Under the pieces are notes generated by a model. It was not told the origin of the DNA. It saw nothing but the letters and a program-made list of their open reading frames with translations, and ran no database searches. Below are positions 41,234 to 49,475 of a stretch of 56,660 nucleotides of DNA, one piece after another. The translations under genes and the position numbers were made by a program. Positions within the stretch are counted from its first letter, which is position 1. Each line of letters opens with the position of its first letter. Source of the DNA: Spartobacteria bacterium (GTDB taxonomy: Bacteria; Verrucomicrobiota; Verrucomicrobiia; Chthoniobacterales; UBA10450). The stretch covers positions 193,540-250,199 of the forward strand of contig PLCM01000031.1 in the NCBI GenBank assembly GCA_003134765.1, read 5' to 3'.

Positions 41234-42025
41234 TCACCGCCCTATCGCGCCGGCAACAAGGGACGCGACAAACTCTCCGATTCGCGCCGGCATATCCGGA
41301 TTGGATGCGTTCTCGCTTATTTTTTGAACAATCGCGCTGCCGACTACGATCGCGTCGGCTACCTGTGCGACTTCGCGTGCCTGCTCCGCAGTCGAGATGC
41401 CGAAACCCACGGCAATGGGCAACCGTGTCCAGTTGCGGATTTCCGCGACCCGTGCTGCGAGGGACGACGCAACCCTGGTCTGAACGCCGGTGACTCCTTC
41501 CCGCGAAACGTAGTAGATGAAGCCGGCGGCACGAGAGCAAATTCGCTGAACGCGCTCCGGAGGCGTGGTTGGTGCAACCAGGCGAATGTGGAACGGGCCG
41601 TCCTCGGCCATGGGAAGATCTTCCTCCGGCGGAAGGTCGAGAATCAAGAGGCCATCGACGCCCACCTCACTCGCCGCGCGATGGAAACGATCGAACCCGA
41701 ATTGAAAGATCGGGTTCATGTAAGTGTAAAGAACGATCGGCATCTGGGACTGACGGCGAATTTGGCGGACGCAATCGAGGACGCCGGGAACCGTGGCGCC
41801 CGCTTCCAAGGCCCGTTGGGCTGCGAGCTGGTTGACCAACCCATCGGCGAGTGGGTCGGAGAAGGGAACGCCGAGCTCGAGAATGTCGGTGCCGGCTTTT
41901 TCGAGCGCGAGAGCGAGGTCGACTGTTTTCGCGAGAGTGGGATCGCCGGCGCAGATGTAGGCGATGAAGGCCTTTTCGTCGCGGGCACGCAGCGCTTCGA
42001 AGGAGCGGTCGATTCGATTTTCCAT
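41234..42025 (-). CDS. trpA: Tryptophan synthase alpha chain
   Basis: This 263-residue enzyme releases indole from indole-glycerol phosphate. Catalytic Glu and Asp are in E-L-G-V-P-F-S-D-P and A-G-D-P-T; P-T-T-P-P-E-R and G-I-S-T-A-E-Q-A close the phosphate site. No trpB or other trp gene is adjacent, so the pathway genes are dispersed. It is divergent from queE; the gap has tandem ACGTCCA/ACGTTCA repeats. Confidence 0.94.
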   Translation of the reverse strand: MENRIDRSFEALRARDEKAFIAYICAGDPTLAKTVDLALALEKAGTDILELGVPFSDPLADGLVNQLAAQRALEAGATVPGVLDCVRQIRRQSQMPIVLYTYMNPIFQFGFDRFHRAASEVGVDGLLILDLPPEEDLPMAEDGPFHIRLVAPTTPPERVQRICSRAAGFIYYVSREGVTGVQTRVASSLAARVAEIRNWTRLPIAVGFGISTAEQAREVAQVADAIVVGSAIVQKISENASNPDMPARIGEFVASLVAGAIGR

Positions 42026-42063
42026 TCGGGTGGCTTAGGTTGTCGAACCGGAAGCCGGAGGGA

Positions 42064-42099
42064 AACGTCCAACGTCCAACGTTCAACGTCCAACGTTCA
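42064..42099. repeat. Short tandem repeat upstream of queE
   Basis: Repeating CAACGTCCAACGTTCA-type units immediately before the queE ATG. It would alter the spacing of any upstream promoter. Confidence 0.6.
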
Positions 42100-42762
42100 A
42101 TGAAAGAGCCTGGAGAAAAAGCGCTCACAATTAATGAAATTTATCATTCCATCCAGGGAGAGAGCACCTGGGCGGGCGAACCGTGCGTCTTTGTCCGGCT
42201 GACCTTCTGCGACCTGCGTTGCAGCTATTGCGACACGGAATATGCGTTTTACGAAGGGAAAAAACAGACGCTCGATGAAATCGTGGCGGCGGTGGCAGCG
42301 TTCCGGTGCCCGCTGACCGAAATCACCGGAGGCGAACCGCTCCTCCAGAAGAATGTTCTCCCGTTGATGGCGATGCTGGCGGATGCGGGGCATACGGTAT
42401 TGCTCGAGACCAGCGGCGCGCACGATATCTCCACGATCGATCGACGAGTGCACCGGATCATGGACCTGAAGACGCCGGGAAGCGGTGAGTGCGAGCGGAA
42501 TTTGTTCTCGAACATCGAACATCTCACCGGACGCGATGAGGTGAAGTTCGTGATCGGCTCGCGCGAAGATTACGAATGGTCGCGCGAACAGGTGGCGCGC
42601 TGGAATCTGGCAAATCGCTGTCGCGCCGTTTTGTTTTCCCCAATCTTCGGGCGGATCGATCCGCGCGAAATCGTGGATTGGATCCTGGCGGATCGATTGC
42701 CGGTTCGTTTCCAGTTGCAGATGCATAAGTTCATCTGGACGCCGACGCAGCGCGGGGTTTGA
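42100..42762 (+). CDS. queE: 7-carboxy-7-deazaguanine synthase
   Basis: This 220-residue radical-SAM enzyme makes CDG in the queuosine/preQ0 pathway. The iron-sulphur motif is C-D-L-R-C-S-Y-C, and Y-H-S-I-Q-G-E-S-T is the substrate box. The ATG at 42100 is preferred because the upstream codons are made of the tandem repeat. QueD is the next gene; queC and queF are not in the window. Confidence 0.92.
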   Translation: MKEPGEKALTINEIYHSIQGESTWAGEPCVFVRLTFCDLRCSYCDTEYAFYEGKKQTLDEIVAAVAAFRCPLTEITGGEPLLQKNVLPLMAMLADAGHTVLLETSGAHDISTIDRRVHRIMDLKTPGSGECERNLFSNIEHLTGRDEVKFVIGSREDYEWSREQVARWNLANRCRAVLFSPIFGRIDPREIVDWILADRLPVRFQLQMHKFIWTPTQRGV

Positions 42763-42789
42763 GCGCTTGCAAAACGCATGTCATCCCGA

Positions 42790-43138
42790 GGCTGGCGAAG
42801 CGCGCCGAGGGACCTCGCAGTTGCAAGCTGCGCTACCGCGAAGAATCACGCGCCCGATGACGGCGAACGCCGGCCCGTTTCGCGAAAGCGGATGACCGCC
42901 TGAGAGGTCCCTCGCCGTCTGCGCGGCTCGGGATGACAACGCGGAGAAAAATGCCACCTTGGCTGGCGATGCGCGCCGAGGGACCTCGCAGTTGCAAGCT
43001 GCGCTACCGCGAAGAATCACGCGCCCGATGACGGCGAACGCCGGCCCGTTTCGCGAAAGCGGATGACCGCCTAGAGGTCCCTCGCCGTCTGCGCGGCTCG
43101 GGATGACAACGCGGAGAAAAATGCCACCTTGGCTGGCG
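42790..43138. repeat. Tandem duplication of about 171 bp upstream of queD
   Basis: Two nearly identical units start GGCTGGCGAAGCGCGCCGAG (42790) and GGCTGGCGATGCGCGCCGAG (42961); a third unit starts at 43131 as GGCTGGCGATG and becomes the queD start. The units differ by only a few bases, including one deletion. Each contains a TCCC...GGGA palindromic repeat of the GGACCTCG/CGAGGTCC type. The gap 42763-43138 has no coding region I can support beyond these units. Confidence 0.85.
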
Positions 43139-43501
43139 ATGCGGGTTCGGCTGACAAAGGATTTCCAGTTCGAGGCGGCGCAAACACTGCCTAAAGCCCC
43201 CGAGGGTCACAAATGCCGCCGGATGCACGGGCATAGCTTCAAGGTCGAAGTTTCCGTGGAAGGTAAAGTCGACCCCATGACCGGGTGGGTTTACGATCAC
43301 GCCGAAATTGGCGCGGCGATGAAGCCCCTAATTCAACAACTCGATCATTCTTATCTCAACGAAATCGCGGGACTCGAGAACCCGACGATCGAGAACATGG
43401 CCAGGTGGTTGTGGGAAAAACTCGACCCGCTCTGTCCGGGCCTTTGCGAGATCGTGGTCCATGAGACCCCGACAGCCCGCTGCGTTTATCGCGGAGAGTA
43501 G
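43139..43501 (+). CDS. queD: 6-carboxy-tetrahydropterin synthase
   Basis: This 120-residue enzyme makes 6-carboxytetrahydropterin, the substrate of QueE. The zinc and catalytic motif is C-R-R-M-H-G-H-S-F, followed by V-Y-D-H-A-E-I and L-D-H-S-Y-L-N, and V-H-E-T-P. The ATG at 43139 is the last of several in-frame starts produced by the upstream tandem duplication; upstream codons (M-T-T-R-R-K-M-P-P-W-L-A) are repeat-derived. Confidence 0.92.
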   Translation: MRVRLTKDFQFEAAQTLPKAPEGHKCRRMHGHSFKVEVSVEGKVDPMTGWVYDHAEIGAAMKPLIQQLDHSYLNEIAGLENPTIENMARWLWEKLDPLCPGLCEIVVHETPTARCVYRGE

Positions 43502-43514
43502 GACGGTTTTTCTT

Positions 43515-43616
43515 CTGTAGCCGCTTCGCTGTGCGAAGCGCCGGGATAGGTTAAGGCAGTGATGAAGCCGCCCACCCGCCTCCGCGTACTTCGGCGCGGC
43601 AGGGCGGCTGCTACAG
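43515..43616. repeat. Palindromic repeat, family E copy
   Basis: CTGTAGCCGC to GCGGCTGCTACAG with internal hairpins, in the gap downstream of queD. Confidence 0.6.
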
Positions 43617-43633
43617 GGCAGTGTTTCGGCGCC

Positions 43634-43704
43634 CGGCTCGACGGAGTCTCGCCCTACCAGGAAAGGCGGAGTGCTCTCTGGTAGGGCGAGACTCCGTCGA
43701 GCCG
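43634..43704. repeat. Palindromic repeat, family F copy 3 (inverted arrangement)
   Basis: The arms CGGCTCGACGGAGTCTCGCC and GGCGAGACTCCGTCGAGCCG face outward relative to the other copies (GGTAGGG ends are inside). Confidence 0.75.
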
Positions 43705-43714
43705 AAATCGGCGC

Positions 43715-44597
43715 TTAATGTTTCGGTGCTCGGACGGTCCCGGTCTCTACGGCTGACTTCCGCTGCGCCACGATCTGATTGGCAATCTCCTCGACCATCT
43801 GTTCGAGCAGCATCCGCAGGTGCGTGTTCGGCCGGAAATCGGACGGCGCAATGTGCTTCACCCGATCGGCATGTGTCGAAAGTTGATAGCATTTCCGAAA
43901 ACCGGCGCGCGCCGGATCATCGGGATTGTAAACCGCGATCGCCTGCCCGCCGTTCTTGCGCATGACGGTGAAACACGGCACATCCGTTGGTCCGTCGCCG
44001 ACGTAAATCATGTTCGGGAATGGGATCGGGCGAATCTCGGCGTCCATGTGATCGTTCACGTCCTGCGACATATCGAGCAACCCCTTGTTGATGCGAAAAA
44101 GATACTGCGTCTTCTGGGTATGACTGATAACGTGCTTGGGAAAGGTGATCCGACCCTGCTCGTCCTCGTCGAACTCGCACCCAAAGATCGCCCGCACGAA
44201 CGGCTGGAGCCGGCTTCCATCGATCAATACCTTGAGACCTGAAGAAATGATGTAGTGCTCGACAGAAATTCCGTACGAGAGTTGTTCCTCGGTGAGCAGA
44301 CCGTTTTGGAACTCCTCGAACATCTCGGGGATGCCTTTGTAGAAGTTCAGTTTTTGTGCCCAACGACTTCAACTCCTCGTTGGTCGGCCGATCCATGCCG
44401 AGGGTGTCGAGCAACACCTTCATATACGCCAGCTCGTTGTCGTAACCGTTGTCCCGCACCAGCTCGGAGCAACGCCGCCAGAAACTCTCCGCGTTGATCC
44501 CGAAGGCAGGGAAGACCGTCTCGTCCTGCATGTAGCTGGGGCTGAGCGTCTGGTCGTAATCGTAAACGATCGCGATGATATTTTGCGGCGTGGACAT
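43715..44597 (-). pseudogene. HAD-family phosphatase with a probable frameshift
   Basis: Two overlapping frames together make one HAD hydrolase of about 294 residues. The first half has the nucleophile motif Y-D-Y-D-Q-T-L-S; the second has Y-V-G-D-G-P-T-D-V. They join if one base is removed from the T5 run at 44351-44355: then L-G-T-K-L-N-F-Y-K-G-I-P-E-M-F reads through. The C-terminal half (43715-44323) could be read from an internal ATG but would lack the nucleophile. A real mutation or a sequencing/homopolymer error is equally possible; with an error the gene is intact. Confidence 0.75.
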
Positions 44598-44668
44598 TGG
44601 GAAACGTTGAAGCGTTAAAGAGTTAAAGCGAAAACGTCGAATCGAAAATCTCGGGCCGCTGCATCGCT

Positions 44669-45307
44669 TCAACTCTTCAACGATGATCCCAAGTGGGACA
44701 CAAAATCGGCAAAGAGCGCTTGATAACCCTCGCCACGCTCAGGGTGGTACTGGACGGCCAGGGCGAAAGGGTAATCGCGCAGCCTCATCTGCTCGATGAC
44801 CTCGTCGGTCTTGCACCACGCTTCGACCTCCAGCCCCTCGCCCGGTCGATCGACTGCCTGGTGATGCGAACTGTTGACCTTTTCGAGCCGGTGGGTGGCG
44901 GAACGATCCGTGCGCAACGGTTGAATGTTATGTTCCTTCATTTCCGGGGCGTTATGGCCGGGAATATCGAGTCGCAGCGTTCCGCCCAAGGCCACGTTGA
45001 ATAACTGCATCCCCTTGCAGATCGCGAAGATCGGCAGACGCCGATCCAGCGCATCTTTCGTCGCCTCAAATTCCCAGCGGTCGCGTTCCGGCTCGACATC
45101 CTTGTCGAGGATCGAGGGATCCGGGACCGGCTGGTGGAGAAATTCCTCGGCGACATCAGGGCCGCCGCTCAGGAGGAGGCCCTGCATTTTCTCCAGCGGC
45201 ACCTTCTGGCTGCGGGCATTCCAAAGCCGCACGTTCGGGTGCTTTGCAAAAGCGCGACGAAACCATTTCTCATCCTTCGGTCGAATCCAGGTGGCGACGT
45301 GCGGCAT
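44669..45307 (-). CDS. Class I glutamine-amidotransferase-like hydrolase (peptidase C26)
   Basis: This 212-residue protein has the gamma-glutamyl hydrolase fold: L-L-L-S-G-G-P-D-V, nucleophile Cys in F-A-I-C-K-G-M-Q-L-F-N, and the catalytic His-Glu pair in V-Q-Y-H-P-E-R. PuuD-like members cleave gamma-glutamyl-polyamine bonds. Substrate unknown. Its stop lies about 70 bases upstream of the HAD start, so the two may be one transcription unit. Confidence 0.85.
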   Translation of the reverse strand: MPHVATWIRPKDEKWFRRAFAKHPNVRLWNARSQKVPLEKMQGLLLSGGPDVAEEFLHQPVPDPSILDKDVEPERDRWEFEATKDALDRRLPIFAICKGMQLFNVALGGTLRLDIPGHNAPEMKEHNIQPLRTDRSATHRLEKVNSSHHQAVDRPGEGLEVEAWCKTDEVIEQMRLRDYPFALAVQYHPERGEGYQALFADFVSHLGSSLKS

Positions 45308-45345
45308 GGCCCGACTTTGCGACCCTTCATCTCCGTTGTAAATAG

Positions 45346-45483
45346 CAGCCCGGCCAATCCTGGAAGACCGAACCGAAACCCCGCCAAGGTTGGTCTGAAG
45401 GCGATGTTTGCGAGTCGAAAACCGGCGAGCGCGCGATCTTCCACTTCGATCACCTGGCGAAATTGATGGCGAAGACGCTGTAG
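45346..45483 (+). pseudogene. Possible gene remnant
   Basis: A plus-strand frame of 46 codons after a TAG (45343-45345) ends at a TAG at 45481-45483. It reads like a genuine protein C-terminus (G-W-S-E-G-D-V-C-E-S-K-T-G-E-R-A-I-F-H-F-D-H-L), with GC-rich third positions, but has no start codon. The rest of the 397-base gap 45308-45704 holds palindromic repeats. Confidence 0.3.
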
Positions 45484-45549
45484 CTTGGAGTCCGCTCAGC
45501 TCGCGCGCTTCTTCAAATGTGGGAGCGGCCTTTGTGCCGCGACTTTTTT

Positions 45550-45607
45550 GGTAGGGCGAGACTCCGTCGAGCCGGCCCGGAGCCGTCGAAATGCTTCGGC
45601 TCGACAG
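45550..45607. repeat. Palindromic repeat, family F copy 4 (truncated right arm)
   Basis: GGTAGGGCGAGACTCCGTCG followed by a shortened GGCTCGACAG. It runs straight into a family D element. Confidence 0.7.
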
Positions 45608-45700
45608 TCATCCTGAGCGCAGCGAAGCGAAGTCGAAGAACCCCGCGATGCGACGATCGACGTGCCACGGGATCCCTCGACTTCGCTCGGGATGACGGGC
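45608..45700. repeat. Palindromic repeat, family D copy 2
   Basis: TCATCCTGAGCGCAGCGAAG to TCCCTCGACTTCGCTCGGGA, an interrupted inverted repeat like 34815-34906, ending just before the DUF885 stop codon. Confidence 0.75.
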
Positions 45701-45704
45701 GGCA

Positions 45705-47435
45705 TTACAGTCCCATCAGTTCGCGGACGTATTTCACCGGCGGGCTGCCGAAGGAAATCACCGTGTCGTTGTACTTCCTGAGATCGAACTTCGCGCCATC
45801 GCGGGCTTTCGCCTGTTCGCGCAGCGCGAGGTGCTCGGTCACGCCTACGAAATAAGTCGAAAGTTGCGACGAGCTGAGACGGGCGCGTTTCCATTTCGCG
45901 ACGGCTTCGCCTTCCTGCTGGAAACCTTCCTTCATCATCACATCAAGCGCTTCCTGTTCGCTCATGTTCCCGGCGTGGATCGATTGATCGATGATCGCGT
46001 TGCAGATCACGCGCAGCCGCATTTTGAGTTGCTGCATTTTTACCTCCGGACCGCCGTAACCGGCTTCGGCCATGACCTGCTCCGTGTAAACCGCCCAGCC
46101 TTCGACAAAGGTCCCGCTTTGGAAAATCGCGCGAACAAGGGTCGGCGCCTTGAATTCATTCGAATGCGCCAGTTGCAGATAATGGCCCGGCATCGCCTCG
46201 TGCACGGTCAGGTCGCGCACCATGTAATTGTTGTACTCGCGAAAGAACGAATCTTTTCGCTGCTGGTTCCAGTCGTCAGGCGTGGGCGCGACCGCGAAGA
46301 AAGTCTTGCCGTTTTTCTCCAGCGGCCCGGGTGAATCGCAATAGGCGATCGCCTGCCCGCGCTTGAATTCAGGCATGACGATGATGTCGACGGGAGTCGT
46401 CGGAACCCTTACCAGGTTTTTCGATTTCACGAAGTCGGTCGCTTCTTTCAGGACAGTCTTCGAGTAAGCGACAATGGTGGCATCAGTCGGGCGTTGCTCC
46501 GCCAGTTTATCGAGCACGGCGGACGTGATTTTCTTGCGATCGCTCAGGGTCGCCGCGTCCGCGTTCGGGAATTGTTTCTTGTAAAGCGGCAGGGCCGTCT
46601 CGTAGATGGCTTTTTGCGTCTGCTCGAGGTCCGCCCGGGCGGCTTTCATCAGGTCTTCCATCGACATGTCGGAGGCGAGCGCGAAGCGAAGCTTCTTCCG
46701 GAACTTGTCGGCGCCGATGCGGAAATCACCGGTCGAGCGCGGGAGGAGATCGTTTTGCAGCCAGGTTTTGTATTCGTTCAAGGCTGCCATCGCCTTCTCC
46801 TGGACGGGGGCGAGATCCGCCTTTGCTTTCGGCGCCTTATCCAGGGTCTCGTTGAGCCCTTCCTTGATCAACGAAATCGCGCCCTGGGTCTGCTCGATGG
46901 CCGTCTCGGTGTAAACGCGCGGCGGATTTTTCAGGTTTGCTTTCGCCTGCGCGATCACGGCGGGGATCTTTTCCATGCGCGCTCGAACATTTGCCGCGCG
47001 CTGCTCGGCCGGCGCAAAATCGCGCGCGACCAGGAGATAGAGGCTATTGGCGAGGCTTTGATTATAGGAAAGCGGATTCCACTCACGCTCCTTCAACTCC
47101 TCGATCTCGAAGATTTCATTGTCGATGTTGTCCTTGAGGAGGCGGACATCCACCCGGTTCGGGCCGGTCAGTTTCGTGAGATCGTTGAATTGCTCGAGCT
47201 GCTGCCGGGCGTCTTTGGCGCGGGCCAGTTCTTTCGCGACCGCCGCGTCGGAATAATCGGTCAGTTTGTCATCGAAGCGGTGGTCGCCGAGCTCGGTGGC
47301 ATATTCCGGATTCGATTGGAGCATTCCTTCGATGTAATCCTTCGCCAGTTTCTGGAAGCGATCGTCCTCCGGAGTTGCGAACATCGTTAGCGGCAGGCAG
47401 GCGTAGGCCAATAGAAGTACAAAGGTCGTTTTCAT
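45705..47435 (-). CDS. DUF885-family metallopeptidase
   Basis: This 576-residue secreted protein begins with a signal peptide (V-L-L-L-A-Y-A-C-L-P-L-T-M-F-A) and carries the DUF885 zinc motif V-H-E-A-M-P-G-H-Y-L-Q, with the downstream Glu in F-V-E-G-W-A-V-Y-T-E. The ATG at 47435 is preferred; the upstream frame is made of a family C repeat. Members are probable periplasmic peptidases. It follows a peptide transporter on the same strand, fitting peptide use. Confidence 0.88.
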   Translation of the reverse strand: MKTTFVLLLAYACLPLTMFATPEDDRFQKLAKDYIEGMLQSNPEYATELGDHRFDDKLTDYSDAAVAKELARAKDARQQLEQFNDLTKLTGPNRVDVRLLKDNIDNEIFEIEELKEREWNPLSYNQSLANSLYLLVARDFAPAEQRAANVRARMEKIPAVIAQAKANLKNPPRVYTETAIEQTQGAISLIKEGLNETLDKAPKAKADLAPVQEKAMAALNEYKTWLQNDLLPRSTGDFRIGADKFRKKLRFALASDMSMEDLMKAARADLEQTQKAIYETALPLYKKQFPNADAATLSDRKKITSAVLDKLAEQRPTDATIVAYSKTVLKEATDFVKSKNLVRVPTTPVDIIVMPEFKRGQAIAYCDSPGPLEKNGKTFFAVAPTPDDWNQQRKDSFFREYNNYMVRDLTVHEAMPGHYLQLAHSNEFKAPTLVRAIFQSGTFVEGWAVYTEQVMAEAGYGGPEVKMQQLKMRLRVICNAIIDQSIHAGNMSEQEALDVMMKEGFQQEGEAVAKWKRARLSSSQLSTYFVGVTEHLALREQAKARDGAKFDLRKYNDTVISFGSPPVKYVRELMGL

Positions 47436-47455
47436 ATGTGAGGTGGCGTCAGAAT

Positions 47456-47571
47456 CCGGGGAGCGCACGCGCCCTCGCGGGCAGGTTTCGGCGCCCACGC
47501 CGAAACAATTTCCGGAAGTTCGCGAAGGCGAGGCGCCTTCGCCAGCACGCGAGGGCGCGTGCGCTCCCCGG
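47456..47571. repeat. Palindromic repeat, family C copy 2
   Basis: Same arms as 30900-31013 (CCGGGGAGCGCACGCG / CGCGTGCGCTCCCCGG) with a longer middle. It lies between the POT transporter stop and the DUF885 start. Confidence 0.85.
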
Positions 47572-47577
47572 AAATAA

Positions 47578-49059
47578 TCACGTCGGCGTTCCCCCGGCCA
47601 GCAGAGGTTCGGTGACGCGCTCGTCCTCGGGCACCTGGGATTGCAGATAGGTCCTCTCCCGGTAATGGCGCGAGACAAAGATGTAGATTACCGACGTGAC
47701 GAGCATGAGGAGCGTGAAGAACCGGAAATAATTCGCACCCTCAAGGTTCATTCCCATCGATTTGAGTTTGGGGATGAGGAAACTCAGAATCGACGGGATC
47801 TGGTTTCCGAGTGCGATGGAGAGAAGCCACATCGCCATGAGCAAACTCTTCATGCGATTCGGGGCCTGGGTGTAGGAAAACTCAAGGCCCGTAATGGAGA
47901 CCATCACTTCGCCCGCCGACAAGATGACGTAAGCAATCAATTGCCAGTTCACGTTTGGACGCCCGCCATGATCAATCTGGAGTTGAATCCACCAGATCAT
48001 GACGAAAGAGAGCGCCGTAAGAAAAAGGCCGATTCCGATCTTCCGCAGCGGCGTAAGCGGGAAGACTCGGCTGATCGCCGGGTAGAGCCAGTAGTTAAAG
48101 AGCGGGATCATGCCAAGAATGAAGATCCCGTTTACCACATTCACCTGCTCCGGCAGGAAGGTGAGCCCGAATCCGGCGCTGGCACTAAAAGGTGAGAAAT
48201 GCACTGAAGCCCAAGGGATCCAGCCACAATAAAGATCCATCTTCTGGCATTGGATCGTCCATTCCCCTCCGCTGCTCTGGTCCCACAGCGCCCAGAAGAT
48301 CATGGTGAAAATGAAAATCATCCAAACGCGCCCCAGAATGCTGAGCCCTTCCTTGCTCGTCAGATCACGCAAAAATCCGAGGCCGCCCGGCGGAACGTGG
48401 ACCATCTTTTTGCGGCCAAGCCAGAAGACCACCGTCGCAAAGAACATCAGGACGCCAGGCAATCCGAAGGCGTATTTCGGTCCCCAGTTCGGACTGTGGA
48501 GCAGAACCGGGCAGAGCCAGATTGAGAACGACGAGCCGAGATTGATGGAGAAATAGAACCAGCCAAACACCCGCGAGAGCAGGTGCTTGTTCGATTCGCC
48601 GAATTGATCGCCAACGTTGGCCGAGACGCACGGTTTGATGCCGCCGGCGCCGATCGCGATCAAAATTAATCCGATCGCCAGCACCCACTTCTGGCCGAAA
48701 CCGATAGCGAACGAGGTGTCCATGAACGCCAGGGTGAAATGGCCGAGGCAGTAGACGATGGAGAGATAAAAGATCGTCCGATATTTTCCCAACCAGCCGT
48801 CCGAGAGGATCGCGCCGAAGAACGGCATCCAGTAAACCGAGGAGACGAACTGGTGGAACCAACCCTGCGCCTCGTTTTCCGGCATGCCTTGGAGCACGCC
48901 GGATTTGTTCACGAGAAATTGCGTCATGAACCCGATGAGGATCGTCCGCATCCCATAGAAGCTGAAACGCTCCGCCCCTTCGTTGCCGATGATGTACGGG
49001 ACGCCCGGCGGCATCCCGCTGAGGTTAGGCGGCGACGTCGCGTATTGGTACCTGGCCAT
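47578..49059 (-). CDS. Proton-dependent oligopeptide transporter (POT/PTR family)
   Basis: This 493-residue carrier has about twelve membrane helices and the POT signature E-G-A-E-R-F-S-F-Y-G (the E-x-x-E-R-F-x-Y-Y motif) in helix one. F-Y-F-S-I-N-L-G-S is the second family motif. It imports di- and tripeptides with protons. The neighbouring lipoprotein and DUF885 peptidase suggest a small peptide-utilisation unit. Confidence 0.9.
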   Translation of the reverse strand: MARYQYATSPPNLSGMPPGVPYIIGNEGAERFSFYGMRTILIGFMTQFLVNKSGVLQGMPENEAQGWFHQFVSSVYWMPFFGAILSDGWLGKYRTIFYLSIVYCLGHFTLAFMDTSFAIGFGQKWVLAIGLILIAIGAGGIKPCVSANVGDQFGESNKHLLSRVFGWFYFSINLGSSFSIWLCPVLLHSPNWGPKYAFGLPGVLMFFATVVFWLGRKKMVHVPPGGLGFLRDLTSKEGLSILGRVWMIFIFTMIFWALWDQSSGGEWTIQCQKMDLYCGWIPWASVHFSPFSASAGFGLTFLPEQVNVVNGIFILGMIPLFNYWLYPAISRVFPLTPLRKIGIGLFLTALSFVMIWWIQLQIDHGGRPNVNWQLIAYVILSAGEVMVSITGLEFSYTQAPNRMKSLLMAMWLLSIALGNQIPSILSFLIPKLKSMGMNLEGANYFRFFTLLMLVTSVIYIFVSRHYRERTYLQSQVPEDERVTEPLLAGGTPT

Positions 49060-49076
49060 GCGTCGTTCCTGTCCGA

Positions 49077-49298
49077 TTACGGCTTCGATTTGTCGGGGAA
49101 GAAGGTCGCCGGAGTGTTCCGGGCGGCGGGCGAAGGAGAAGCGTGCGGCTCCGGCGCGGTCGAGGCGTGCTCTTCCGCGGGAGCTTTGGTTTCGTGTTCG
49201 CCCGGCAGCTCACCGACATGATGACGCTCGCAGGACAGGAAGAAGACTAACGAGCCGGTAGCGAGAACAAGTCCGGCTCTGCGAAGAAATAATCGCAT
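49077..49298 (-). CDS. Small probable lipoprotein
   Basis: This 73-residue protein starts at 49298 with a hydrophobic signal (R-A-G-L-V-L-A-T-G-S-L-V-F-F) and a lipobox-like F-L-S-C. The mature part is Glu/His/Ala-rich (H-H-V-G-E-L-P-G-E-H) and Pro/Ser-rich. Family not recognised. The upstream frame to 49421 is built from a family B repeat. It lies 17 bases before the POT gene on the same strand. Confidence 0.6.
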   Translation of the reverse strand: MRLFLRRAGLVLATGSLVFFLSCERHHVGELPGEHETKAPAEEHASTAPEPHASPSPAARNTPATFFPDKSKP

Positions 49299-49349
49299 AA
49301 GGTCTGGCACATAAGCGCCGGGCGTTGCGCGGCGCAAGGAGGAACTCTC

Positions 49350-49429
49350 GGAGGGACGTGCTTCCGCACGTCCCATTATTTCGAACGCGCACGACAGGAT
49401 ATTTGGGACGTGCAGAAGCACGTCCCTCC
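49350..49429. repeat. Palindromic repeat, family B, two inverted copies
   Basis: Copies at 49350-49374 (GGAGGGACGTGCTTCCGCAC...) and 49405-49429 (GGGACGTGCAGAAGCACGTC...) face each other. They occupy the divergent gap between the lipoprotein and FtsK genes. Confidence 0.75.
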
Positions 49430-49475
49430 GAAACGCATATTGAAAGCCCCCTTCGCCGGATTACTATGAGCGGCA

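Noticed and set aside
42781..43020. CRISPR-like array
   Set aside because: The units are about 171 bp, contiguous and without spacers; this is a tandem duplication.
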